Positions 1-9,803 are shown, counted from the first letter of the stretch. The stretch is DNA of 23,345 bases from Hirudo medicinalis (GCA_011800805.1 MPNW01001337.1:28454-51798), one strand, 5' to 3'. Notes: generated by a model from the letters alone, not told the origin. Program-made: numbers and translations.

Positions 1-21
1 ACAACAACAACAACAACAACA
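1..21 (+). repeat. (CAA)n microsatellite at the window edge
   Basis: About seven ACA units run off the left end. The AT-rich sequence that follows, to about 1100, holds no gene I can support. A minus frame of 129 codons at 695-1084 is open but low-complexity in composition. Confidence 0.8.
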
Positions 22-1113
22 TATTGCTGCATTTGTTGCGGAATGGGATTTGTGGCTTCCCGTAGATGTCGGAATGTTTTCGATCGAATGACTTACCAAA
101 AAGTAAATTTGTTCCTTCACAAATCGTGAACAACCCCTTGAAAGGTTTAATCGAATTAAAAGAAAATTAAGCTTTGACATTCGAGGGACCTCACACGAAA
201 GAACGAGTTCTCTTCTTGGCGATTTCCAAAGGGAAATCTCGATTTGCAAACTACTGACTTCGATTGTCGATCCGATGGAGCCCCTAGTTCGGCATACAGC
301 TGTCCACAGAAAGGTCCAACATATGTTTAAACAGGCTAACATTTACTTGGCAATGTTCTGTTGTTGTTGTAGTTTTTTTTTTCAATTAACCTGATTTTAA
401 AACAAAGTCTGACAAGAAGTTCCAGAGAATTAAAAATTTAGCGTCACATCTCAGAGGAAAATAGGTTAGGACCAGCAGGTTGCTTTTCGAAATTAAAAGG
501 CCAGAAAAAGAGAAGCTAAAAGTGGAGCATAATTTCCTTCATTCCATAATTTTTTTAAAGAGAAATTCCCGAGAGTAAACACGATGCCGAAAAGATCGCC
601 GTGGAAAAAATAGGCAAATAAATGAAAGAATTCGTTCACTTTTTTTTCTCCAAATGTTATCATTTGCCGATAAATTAATTTTCAGAACTCAGTATCACGA
701 TCTTGTTCCTCGCAAACAAATCCATCCTCCCAATGTTTGCAGACGATGAGAGCGTTTTCCATTAAAACATCCAGTATTACCAGACCTTTTAAGATGACGA
801 CAGAGGAGCAAAACTAAAACACAAAAAATAAAATTTTTATTTTCCAAATAAATCGCCAAACGAGTTTCGAAAGAATCTGCAATTTCCTGGGAATTGTTAT
901 TCCAGCGTGGAAAGAAAATAGCCTGATGACATTCCTGGTGCTGGATTTTCTGGACTCTTTGGACAAAAATAAGCATTGATTCCAGGAATAATTTGAGATC
1001 ATCAGGGATCATCCGAACCCCGCGGACGAAAATGACGAAGAGAGGTAGGTCCACATATAAATTTGAATGCTTGATTTTATGCATTTGTTTACATCGTAAT
1101 TGTTGTAGCGGTG

Positions 1114-1302
1114 TAATAATAAATATATTATAATTAATAATTAATATTTATAATATTTATAAAAAATAATTAATATTTATTAAAATATATAAAAATAAAA
1201 ATTAATATTTATAAAAATTAATAATTAATATTATATAATAATTAATTATAATTAATATTAATTATTTAATAATTATATAATATAATTATAATATAATAAT
1301 TA
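1114..1302. repeat. 189-base tract with no G or C
   Basis: The tract is made only of A and T, rich in short palindromes such as taattaatatt and attataat. It could act as a DNA-unwinding or matrix-attachment element, but nothing in the sequence proves a role. Confidence 0.8.
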
Positions 1303-1434
1303 GAATAATTATTATATTATTAAGTTTAGGCATTTATTATATTGTAGTACAATATTCAGTAACTGTTGATGTCATTTTGACAAAGTTTATGTTGAAGTAA
1401 GCCTTGTGAAATACACTCAAAATTTTAAACAAGC

Positions 1435-1457
1435 TTAATAATATTAATAATAATAAT

Positions 1458-1489
<32 letters not shown>
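1435..1489 (+). repeat. (AAT)n microsatellite
   Basis: Imperfect AAT/ATT units. The sequence around it, to about 1760, contains one copy of the 39-base repeat at 1511 and nothing coding that I can recognise. Confidence 0.8.
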
Positions 1490-1490
<1 letters not shown>

Positions 1491-1510
1491 CAGTTTGATG
1501 TTTAATAAAT

Positions 1511-1549
1511 ATAATAAAAAATCAAATCATTATTAATAATGACGTCATT
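1511..1549. repeat. 39-base dispersed repeat with CRE palindrome, copy 1
   Basis: The segment is identical base for base to 6608-6646. It ends with the 12-base palindrome AATGACGTCATT, whose core TGACGTCA is the CREB/ATF consensus. An ATTATTAATAAT palindrome lies just before it. Confidence 0.7.
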
Positions 1550-1773
1550 TATAATAATAATAATAACCAGCTTTCAATTAAATCTTCACTCGTTCGATTG
1601 TCAGTTTTAAACGACACCATAAATATTTAAAATCATCGCCCGGTGGCCTTTTAAGGGCTGATGGCGGGTCGGTTTTATTATGCATGAAACTTAATGCACA
1701 CGCGTGTTGAGAATGAAGCCATGAGCTACATCAATTTGCCTATAATTTCAACTTCAAACGACCAACACAACAG

Positions 1774-1819
1774 AGCAAAGCAAAGCAAAGCAAAGCAATG
1801 CAAAGCAAAGCAAAGCAAA
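1774..1819 (+). repeat. (GCAAA)n pentanucleotide repeat
   Basis: About nine units of AGCAA with one substitution (CAATG), followed by a T run. The stretch from here to about 2300 contains a short (GA)n tract at 2126-2140 and a 68-codon open frame at 2142-2348 with no recognisable domain. Confidence 0.8.
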
Positions 1820-2310
1820 AATTTGCTTTTTTTTTTTTGTCTAAAACGCCTAATCATTCGTAGAGAATCAGAACCTTCTCCCCGATAAATTCAGCCCCAT
1901 GATAACAAATAGTCTGATAGTTTAGCAGGGAAAAAAATGAGGATTTTTCTATTCAATCCCATGCCTCGATTAGCGTTTAGATGGAAGTCGTCTGATTCCG
2001 CTGGGTTCTTAAAGTTCTTATTTATTCCTAGTTAATCTTGTTTTATACCAGACGGGATCACGTCGAAATCTTTCGTTCTGTCAGAGTTATGAGCACAGAA
2101 AGGGAGAGATGGTGAGGAGGATTTGAGAGAGAGAGAGAGACATGGTGAGACCGATGATTTCGGAGAAGATCAGCAATTCTGGCAGTTTCAGGGGAACGAA
2201 ACTACATTTTACGCTGATGGGAAAAAAACCAACAAACATCAGACGAGGTTCTAAGTACAAAGTGAAAGATACGCTGACGGCAGGACAGATCGAAGGATTT
2301 CAAGGCGGAC

Positions 2311-2366
2311 GAGCAGGGGTACTTAACGGGAGGAGAAGGGGTACTTAACGGGAGGAGCAGGGGTAC
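2311..2366 (+). repeat. 22-base tandem repeat, 2.5 units
   Basis: Units at 2311-2332 and 2333-2354 differ by one base (GAGCAGGGG against GAGAAGGGG, both continuing tacttaacgggag). A partial third unit follows. Confidence 0.8.
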
Positions 2367-2535
2367 AGAATCTCGGATGTGAGGGACAGTTGAACTCCTG
2401 AGAATTCAGTTCCATCCATCAGTCATCGGAATGTCAAGGAGGAAGATAATCAAGAAATGGTCGTCATCCTCACTCAACAACGAGGAAAGAAAACGTCCAT
2501 TCCTCTCGACAATCGTGAAGGATTTTTTGTTCAAA

Positions 2536-2742
2536 TAATTATTGTATTATAATATTTATTATTAAATTATTTAATATTTTTATGATATTATTTAATTTAT
2601 TCTATAATATTATTTAATATTAATATTTTTATAATATTTTTATAATATTATTTAAGTTATTCAATAATATAATTATTTAAAAGTATTTTTTTAATTATTA
2701 TTTATCATAATATTTTCTGTTATTATATTAATATATTATTTT
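2536..2742. repeat. AT-rich tract of degenerate TATTTAAT units
   Basis: The tract is almost free of G and C, with repeated ataatattatttaat-like words. Nothing coding is visible. Confidence 0.7.
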
Positions 2743-2880
2743 TGCCAGAAAGTCGATGAGTTGAGTTGGAGTAATTACATTAATTTGTGGAAAACAATTT
2801 AAGAAGATCATGTCGGTCGTGTTGCGTAACAGTGCGTTGTTTGGATTCGTCGATTACAAAATCGTTTTGCATCCTGTGAC

Positions 2881-3040
2881 TCCATAATTATCCATAATTA
2901 ATCCATAATTAATCCATAATTATCCATAATTAATCCATAATTATCCATAATTAATCCATAATTATCCATAATTAATCCATAATTATCCATAATTAATCCA
3001 TAATTATCCATAATTAATCCATAATTATCCATAATTAATT
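2881..3040 (+). repeat. Minisatellite of alternating 10- and 11-base units
   Basis: TCCATAATTA and TCCATAATTAA alternate to make a 21-base higher-order unit over about 15 monomers. The units are nearly identical, which implies recent expansion or conversion. There are no unique spacers, so it is not a CRISPR array. Confidence 0.88.
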
Positions 3041-3237
3041 ATTAAATGTGGTCGCACATTTCGTGAAACGTAAAATTTTGATTTAAAAATAAAATAAATA
3101 AATGAATGAGTGAAAAGAAATATTTTTTTCCGCTCGGAGACACACGACAGACAGACTCATCCAAGATGTCGTCAGAATTTGAAAGCAAGAATGATACGAA
3201 CTTTAATGATGTAACTAAAATAATTCAGATATAATTA

Positions 3238-3266
3238 AATTATTATTATTATTATTATTATTATTA

Positions 3267-3299
<33 letters not shown>
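3238..3299 (+). repeat. (TTA)n microsatellite
   Basis: About 20 units with one TTG. It is followed by unique sequence with short open frames on the minus strand (3306-3575) that carry no recognisable domain. Confidence 0.85.
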
Positions 3300-3300
<1 letters not shown>

Positions 3301-3482
3301 GATATTCAAATGCAAAGTCGAATTATGTCCTGAATTTTTATCCCAGAAGGACATATGGGAAATATGAAACCCAAAGCTTTTGACTTTTCCTTATTTACGG
3401 GGATGTACTTATTCCCCAATAACCAATAATGTGACCCAAATATTGTCGGAGATATTTGACCATTACACATTACTGTCATCGT

Positions 3483-3545
3483 GGGGAGGTGGTAGGGGGT
3501 TAGGGAGGGCTTAGGGGGGGGGGTTAGGGAGTGGTTAGGGAGGGT
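3483..3545 (+). repeat. G-rich block with four TTAGGG hexamers
   Basis: TTAGGG occurs at 3500, 3511, 3524 and 3535, with 11-13 base spacing, among further G runs. The plus strand could fold into a G-quadruplex. TTAGGG is the common metazoan telomere unit, but the array is irregular. Confidence 0.65.
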
Positions 3546-3701
3546 GCATTTGCATCCCATGTTATAAATGCGCACTTATGTTTCAATTTTGAAGCTCTCT
3601 GTGTTTTGTATCTTTTTTTTTGCATTACTTGTTCTTTGCTGAATGACTTTGTATTAATTATAAGAGTGGGAGTGCATGATTTAATACAAGACAATACAAC
3701 A

Positions 3702-3857
3702 ATGGCGAGCAATGCAAGAGCAAGTTTGCAAAGATTTACTTTGGAACAGGCAAGAAAATTGATATTGGAATCTGACAGTCGACTGACTGACTGACTGACT
3801 GACCATCTGACATTGACGCTGATGACAACTTTGGCGATGAATCAGGAACAGAATAAG
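3702..3857 (+). pseudogene. Possible piggyBac-like transposase N-terminus, frameshifted
   Basis: An ATG in good context starts MASNARASLQRFTLEQARKL followed by ILESDS. A (GACT)n microsatellite at 3780-3803 then breaks the frame. In another frame the sequence continues DIDADDNFGDESGTE and a stop. A short FTLEEA-like helix followed by an acidic Asp/Ser leader is typical of piggyBac-type transposases and their domesticated relatives, whose catalytic domain would follow. No DDD catalytic domain, terminal repeat pair or TTAA duplication could be assigned. Read as a decayed fragment; an unrelated acidic protein is possible. Confidence 0.3.
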
Positions 3858-4134
3858 ATCCAATTTTTTTGAAACAAAGCTGATGAGAGCTGCTGTGAGG
3901 GAAACACTCCACGAAAGTGATAAAAATGACATGAACAGCCAGAAAATTAATGATGGATCTTTGCAAAATTCCATGGAGAACATATCTGGAAAAATTCCCA
4001 AGTCCCTAATCACACGTTATGTGAATTTAAGAATGGAAAAAACAAAAAAAAATTTTAACCCGGGCGGGACCCAAAACATTGCCAGGCCCCGTGGCACTTT
4101 CCCGCCATATCTGAGGCCCTGATTATACCTAACA

Positions 4135-4327
4135 ATACCTGATTGGTTTGTAAGTTCGACTGGGTTTCGTTCCTACGTGCGACAGTAATGGAAACTGTCA
4201 TATGTCGTGTTCAAAACCCAGCTTGCACTGCCACAAGCGCCCTTGGGAGGGAGCGCTATATAAATAACAAAAGGCGCTTCTGACGCTATACATACGGCGC
4301 TATATAAATGAAGTACATTTACATTTG
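4135..4327 (+). mobile_element. SINE copy, same family, diverged head
   Basis: The sequence aligns along its length with the copy at 9371. It shares GTCGTGTTCAAAACCCAGC, TTGCACTGCCACAAGCGCCC, both GCGCTATATAAAT units and the ending acatttacattt. The 5' part of the tRNA-like head has lost the acceptor-stem pairing, and the B box has changed from TTCGA to TTCAA, so it is probably inactive. Confidence 0.72.
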
Positions 4328-4329
4328 TG

Positions 4330-5640
4330 TATTAGAAATACTCTTTTAAGCTGCAAAACAACATTTCTCTCTGTAAAATTGCAGTGAATTTTTTACGTCA
4401 AGTTATTCTGACTTTGTGACACACGTCGTGATATCTAAAACGACTATGTTTTTTTATGCAATTAAACTTAATATTCATTGTTTATCAAGTCATCTTTTCA
4501 CCAGTTTTAGCTATAGTTATAGACTACTATTTTTTCGCCAAAGAAGCACTGGGGCGCATTTGCACCCCGGATATCTTAAGCGTAGGCCGTGGTGGAGACC
4601 TTTTGAGGGTCAAACCAATGCGTAGTTTGTCCGCGCAGGTTGTAGGATGTCGTATATCATCACCGGCGGGAAAACATAAGATCGGCAAGCGTTATTCGGC
4701 AGAGCAATGGAATAATGTTCCCGGTTATCGGACTTGACATTTTAACGAACTCTGCAACCCCATCATTCGTTATGAACTACGATGTCTCTTCAAAATGAGA
4801 TGAATCTCACTACCCCATCACTTGGAAAGTTGGCCGCTCTCCATTGTTCTTGACGACGGCAACGACGGCGGCGGCAATGAAGCTCACGACGACGACGACG
4901 ACGGCTTATTCAAATTTGTTTTCTAACTCGGCTACCGTTCTATTGGTTGACGCTTGTTGACGGGCAACCCCTCCGCAACCCCCTCCCCCCCCCAAAAAAA
5001 AAGTCCGAGAACGTCAGTTCGTAGAATTGAAAAAAGAAAACCTGGCGTTAATGAAAACGGAGCCGGTTTTCCATCTCCATCTACACGTGGAAATCCTGGA
5101 AAATAGGAGTCGTCAGGGAAGAGCTTGTTATCGGCCACTTCCAAGGAAGACAACGAGTCAGAGATAAGACTTCAACTACTGGAAAGGCTTTCTGAATAAT
5201 TCCTCACGAGATTTGTTTTTCTTCTTCGTTCGTAAGACGTCAAAAAAGCGTCACCCGTGCGTCAAATCGTTACCTCTGTCAAGGACTCGTCTTCTGCCAT
5301 TTAGAGAATTAGTGCTGCCGCTTTTTTGGGGAGCGGTGGAGGCGGGGATAGGGGGGTAGGGGGCTAGGGATAGGGGGTAGGAAGCAATGTTTACAATCTC
5401 AACTTCCTCGTTCGTAATGACAATGCTCACGTTGCAAATAAACGAAAAAACTGTCTGATATTTTGTAATTTTCTTAAGGAGACAGTTGTTTGAAAATCCG
5501 AAAATTTCGTGAAAAAAAAAATTAATAAGCTAAATGCTAGATGAGAGCAAACAAAAATGAAATAATAATAGCAATAACAATGTTATAATAACAATAATAA
5601 TAATAATAATAATAACAACAATAATAACCAAACTAATAAC
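4330..5640. other. Unresolved intergenic stretch
   Basis: The stretch holds a GAC-rich tract (4868-4906), a poly-C/poly-A junction (4981-5001), the G-rich block at 5328 and an (AAT)n at 5595-5625. A minus frame at 4932-5153 begins with reasonably GC3-rich codons (SLEVADNKLFPDDSYF) and has a possible internal acceptor, but no family is recognised. A plus frame at 4456-4737 is open without any recognisable domain. Confidence 0.4.
5328..5383 (+). repeat. Second G-rich block with TAGGG runs
   Basis: Runs of three to six G separated by TA or CTA, with G-quadruplex potential on the plus strand. It stands in otherwise AT-rich sequence and has no adjacent gene. Confidence 0.6.
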
Positions 5641-5850
5641 ATCAAATGCCGACCGGTTATAAGGGCCGGCGCAGAGGTCCACCGAAAGGGGGTTCCTCGC
5701 GGATCGGGTTCAACGCTTCGGGCAGGCACACGGTCCACCGACTCCGGCGAAGTCTTGTCTCGCGCACCATTCATCTTCCGTACTCCATTAGGCTGGAGCG
5801 ATTAATTTCCCAGACAGACCTGGAAAGTCAACGATAAAACGACAATGGCC
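5641..5850. other. GC-rich island, coding status unclear
   Basis: The GC content is clearly higher than the flanks. Open frames exist on both strands (plus 5646-5837, minus 5583-5774). Neither shows a recognisable domain, and both overlap in full, so no call is made. Confidence 0.35.
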
Positions 5851-6011
5851 TTCCATGGGCGTAGAGCTCTCCGCTTCCTTCTCAGTCGAGTGACTGATCT
5901 CTTCCGCGGGAGATTTGTCACGCCTCCATCAGGCGTCCGATGGATGTTTTCATAGCACTTTTCCTTTTCGAGGAAGCCGTCCGACATTAAAATACACTTT
6001 TCCAGGGACCT

Positions 6012-6091
6012 GCGGATCTCCCACTGCCCCACCCCTCCAGCCCATCCACCCCACCCCCCCTTCGGCCCATCCACCCTCCCCCCTCTCCCGG
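6012..6091 (-). repeat. C-rich block (G-rich on minus strand)
   Basis: Repeats of CCCATCCACCC and C runs. The minus frame through it encodes a Gly/Trp-rich low-complexity peptide that I do not accept as a gene. Confidence 0.6.
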
Positions 6092-6607
6092 TAGGTTCGA
6101 AATTCTTTCGGAATTGGAGGGAGCACATTCCGTGCATCACGAAAGACATGGAAGACAATGAATTGAAATATTCCATTGGAAATGGCGTGTAAAGGAAATA
6201 TTTTGAGGAATAAATGATGAAAATCGAATTCTAAAAGGTGGGGATTATATTTTTATTCTGGAGTAATCTTTTTATGAATCGGATTTTCGGAATTATTTAG
6301 AATTTTCACTGCGATTTTTATTTGAAGATTCACAAACGAAATCAAATCAAAAGTGGCAAACAAATGAATCAATCGTTTTAATTATTAAAAAAATAATTAA
6401 AAACTAATTAAAAATTATTAAAAAATAATTTAAAAATAATTAATCGTCTAATTATAATAATTACTAACGAATAGATTTTCTTCAAAATAGTGTTTTAAAT
6501 GGCATAAATATGTTTGTTTAAGAGATCCACTGAAAACTAAGACCAACAACGCAGGACAAAAACAAAGCCAGCAATGTTTTCGTGTTATTTGAAAGATAAA
6601 AATAGAG

Positions 6608-6646
6608 ATAATAAAAAATCAAATCATTATTAATAATGACGTCATT
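6608..6646. repeat. 39-base dispersed repeat with CRE palindrome, copy 2
   Basis: Exact match to the copy at 1511, with unrelated flanks on both sides. A shorter relative with one change (TAATAACGTCATT) lies near 10887-10901. Confidence 0.7.
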
Positions 6647-6670
6647 AAACACAGACGAACGAACACCCGA

Positions 6671-6726
6671 CCACACGGCCACACAGCCACACATCCACAC
6701 GGCCACACGGCCACACGGCCACAAAT
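6671..6726 (+). repeat. Octanucleotide array, seven units of CCACACGG
   Basis: Units CCACACGG, CCACACAG, CCACACAT, three CCACACGG, then CCACAAAT. It creates a spurious minus frame rich in Cys, Gly and Trp. Confidence 0.85.
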
Positions 6727-7700
6727 CCCAATACCACAGTACTTCCATCGATCATTGGCCGATTGGACGCCTGTAAGTCCACTCCATTCAAGAACCTGGA
6801 GTATAAAACATCACCGATGGAATGCCGTCTCTCAATGCATGGAAATAGACTAATGAAAGGCAGGGTTATTCCGGCTTCCATGAACGAAGGAGGATCGATC
6901 GGGCTGGCATGATCGGGCCACATTAGCCTAATAAGGAGAGCACCGGTCCCCCTGATGAATAGACCAAGGCGGGTGATCAATTTCATTGTTGATTACTCTA
7001 ATAGCGCTTCCGCATCCCCTAATTTTGGGCGCATATCATGGGAGTGGGTGGCTATTTTTCACCCGGCCACCGGGTGCTAAACCCACCCAATCGACTTCTT
7101 TGATGTATTCTTGGCAATTAACGATCCCAAGTTGAGTCGAAAGATTACATTCTCTCCATGACAACTTTTGCTCTGCATGACATTGAATGAGTGGCATTGT
7201 CATCTGAAAAGCTTTTGAGTGGACTCGTATCGCAACTATAAACGTAACATGAATATTTAATATTATTCGGCGAGTTTACGATGCTTGATTGTTCGGCGGA
7301 CTCAGTGCTCGGTGCTTTAGGATGACAATTTTCAAGTCCATCGTCGATTTTCGCAGGACGAAAATTGAGTTCTATAATTCGAAATTTGTTGCGAAATTAT
7401 TAATAATTTTTTTGTAAAAACGCTCCCAATTCACGAATTGGCAAGAGACCCCGTCACTTTGGGAGATTTTGTCAAAATCGCTGTTTTTGTAAATCTTCAG
7501 TTTAACAGTTGATATCCGTTTCAAATTTTTTTGTTTAGTTACCGACCTTGGTAGGACAAGAAATTCAGTTAGGAAGGTCGTTGGTGATTATTTGGAATTG
7601 AGAAGAATTCCATCATTCATTAAGTCCGTTGACGAGCAATCCGAAATTCAACTTTCAGCGAAAATCTTTTAAATTAGACGAACAATTGATCGATTAATTG
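6727..7700. other. Balanced-GC island then unique AT-rich sequence
   Basis: Positions 6730-7090 are markedly less AT-rich than the surroundings. They contain a minus open frame (MKLITRLGLFIRG onward) and a plus frame (SMNEGGSIGLA), neither recognisable. At 7060-7076 CACCCGG and CCGGGTG form a perfect stem with a 3-base loop. From 7100 to 7700 I see nothing beyond unique non-coding sequence. Confidence 0.35.
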
Positions 7701-7714
7701 AAAATTGATTTTAA

Positions 7715-8037
7715 CAGGCCGCCAACCACCAACACCGACAGCAACAACACCGACAGCAACAACACCAGCAACAATAACAACAACAACAACAACAATAACA
7801 ACAACACCAATAGCAACACCACCACCATCACCAACAGCAGCAGCAACAGCAGCAGTAGCAGTAGCAGTAGNAACACCAGCAACAATAACAACAACAACAA
7901 CAACAATAACAACAACACCAATAGCAACACCACCACCATCACCAACAGCAGCAGCAACAGCAGCAACAACACCAACACTAGCAACACCAGCAGCAACAGC
8001 AACAGCAACAACAACACCAACATCAACAACAACAAAA
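7715..8037 (+). repeat. Complex (AAC/ACC/AGC)n low-complexity tract
   Basis: Trinucleotide mixtures give long artefactual open frames (Asn/Thr/Ser or Leu/Val) on both strands. The tract contains the single N at 7871. Confidence 0.85.
7761..7965 (+). other. Unmerged contig ends: 94-base duplication around a single N
   Basis: Positions 7761-7854 are identical to 7872-7965. The second copy starts at the base immediately after the N at 7871. This is the pattern left when two overlapping contig ends are joined instead of merged. Confidence 0.75.
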
Positions 8038-8288
8038 CACCACACTTAAAATATCCATCCTTTTCTTAAGACTCCATTAGTCCACTGAAAAGGAGGTGGA
8101 CGATCAGACGATCGCTTGTGAATAAGAATTTGAATGAGCTTGAAAAAGATGATTAGATTTTTTTCTTCATCAAAGAATCCCTCAAAAAGGAATACTGAGA
8201 GAGGGACACTGGTGAGTACAAGGAGAGGTCGTACCTCGACACTGTCCGTTTGGCTTCACCCTAATACTTTGGAAAGCGAAGATTGATG

Positions 8289-8382
8289 TCTACATAACAT
8301 GACATGACATGACGTGAGATAACATTAGCATAACATAACACAACACGACATGACATGACATGACATGACGTGACATGACACA
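8289..8382 (+). repeat. (ACATG/ACATA)n pentanucleotide repeat
   Basis: Degenerate units of ACATGACATGACGTG type. The flanking sequence to 8540 holds no recognisable gene. Confidence 0.75.
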
Positions 8383-8546
8383 GCAAGTCATAAATTTATA
8401 GTGGTTCAAGAAGACTAATGTCTGCATGGTAAACTATTTTAACAGGAGTTTTTTTTTTTATTTATTTCTGTTGATTGTCAACGACTCGGATTAAATTCAA
8501 ACAAGAAGGTATTTCGATGTTTAGAGTTGTCTTTGTTGCTGATGCT

Positions 8547-8665
8547 GATTTGTTGTAAGTGTTGTTGATGATGTTGATTTGTTGTAAGTGTTGTTGTTGA
8601 TTTTGATTTGTTGTACGTGTTGTTGCCGATGTTGATTTGTTGTACGTGTTGTTGTTGATGTCGAT
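8547..8665 (+). repeat. 29-base tandem repeat, about four units
   Basis: Each unit begins GATTTGTTGTAAG or GATTTGTTGTACG, at 8547, 8576, 8605 and 8634. The 29-base period is not a multiple of three, so the Asn/Gln-rich minus frame across it shifts motif by motif and is not a protein repeat. Confidence 0.8.
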
Positions 8666-9319
8666 TGTTGATGTTGATGTGGTGAATTTGCTGTTGCTAG
8701 ACGATCTAATCCTTACTAAAATTATTAATAAATATAAATTATCATTAAATACAATTATCAAATTATTAAACGTAATTATTATTAAATATACATATTTTCA
8801 TTGAATATAATTATCACTCATATTATAATTATTATCATTACATCATTATAATCCAACTCATTGATTTTCAAGTTGTCAATGTCATGTACAAATTTGATAA
8901 TAAAACATTACCTCCCTCATTTTGTAATCATCTCGTGCCATTGTCTGACATTCACGAATGCTGTCTTCAATTCGGATATTCGTATTCGTTCTGACCAAGC
9001 CCGGACTACATCAAAATTATTTTCCATGAAATGTTTTGGACCCCCTTTGTACCCCACCATATCCCCTCAAACAGGGCCGTCGTACACCTCGTCTATGTTC
9101 AAATTGTCATACAAAGAATACTTGACACATTAATCCCACATCAGTAGTCCTAGATGACTGAACTCTGAAGCAATTGTGGATCTCGGTTCATCTAAACTTG
9201 ATCCTGACTGTTTTCTTTGTCACTTGTTTTGCTATCAAGAATGTTCGCATTCAGTTGTTATTCTGGCAATCAAGTGAATAAAATTATTACATAAAATTAT
9301 CAAATTATTATTAAATGTA

Positions 9320-9370
<51 letters not shown>
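8666..9370. other. AT-rich sequence ending in (ATT)n
   Basis: AT-rich to 8860, then a plus open frame of 90 codons (8861-9133) with no recognisable domain, then (ATT)n at 9318-9370 that ends exactly at the SINE start. Confidence 0.5.
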
Positions 9371-9562
9371 GGCGTGCAGGTTGGCCGAACGGGTTGCGTT
9401 CCTGCATACGGAGGTAATGGCAACAGTCGCAATGTGTCGTGTTCGAAACCCAGCCTGCACTGCCACAAGCGCCCTTGGGAAGGAGCGCTATATAAATGGT
9501 CGACAAAAAGCGCTTCTGACGCTATGCACAAGGCGCTACATAAATGAACTACATTTACATTT
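9371..9562 (+). mobile_element. tRNA-derived SINE, most complete copy
   Basis: The head (9374-9460) folds like a class II tRNA end. GTGCAGG pairs exactly with CCTGCAC, an A box (TGGCCGAACGGG) follows the 5' strand, and a B box (GTTCGAAAC) precedes the 3' strand, so RNA polymerase III transcription is expected. The tail has two tandem units, each opening with AGCGC and closing with GCGCTAYATAAATG, so each can form a hairpin. It ends in acatttacattt. It inserted directly after an (ATT)n tract. Confidence 0.75.
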
Positions 9563-9584
9563 AAATATTATTAATTACAAATAA

Positions 9585-9803
9585 CAACACAAATTACAAT
9601 ACGACCACTTCAAACTCGTGACACATCTGAGAACATTGGCATCACTCGCCAACAATTCACATAATGCATGACAAATGGAGTCACTTTCATTCCGCTGCAA
9701 TATTCATAAATTCACGGATAATGGCATGAATCCACTCAGCATCGCTCGACAAAACAACCATCTTGACATTCGCGTTGTGCTACTAAAATCCAGTCGACGT
9801 TAG
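9585..9803 (+). pseudogene. Ankyrin-repeat relic, two repeats with an in-frame TGA
   Basis: A plus-strand frame reads TLASLANNSHNA, a TGA at 9669-9671, then QMESLSFRCNIHKF and DNGMNPLSIARQNNHLDIRVVLLKS. The second unit fits the ankyrin consensus position by position: Gly1, Pro4, Leu5, Ala8, His13, Ile16, Leu20 and Leu21. CNIHKFTDNG matches the usual inter-repeat turn. The first unit keeps Leu5, Ala9 and His13, and the stop falls at the hydrophobic position 16. The frame closes at TAG 9801-9803, although a GTTAGT donor at 9799 could end it earlier. It lies just downstream of a SINE. A pseudogene is more likely than a live exon because of the stop, but a sequencing error or a split exon is possible. 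Confidence 0.45.

Noticed and set aside
695..1084. 129-codon minus open frame
   Set aside because: It is rich in Phe, Leu and Ile as expected from AT-rich DNA, has no domain, codon bias or splice context, and a length that chance allows here.
2881..3040. CRISPR-like array
   Set aside because: The units are contiguous with no unique spacers, and the DNA is eukaryotic.
4057..4080. TTAACCCGGGCGGG as a piggyBac terminus
   Set aside because: No matching inverted end with TTAA was found on either side.
7674..8069. Long open frames on both strands (Asn/Thr, Leu, Val)
   Set aside because: These are translations of trinucleotide low-complexity DNA that also span an assembly artefact.
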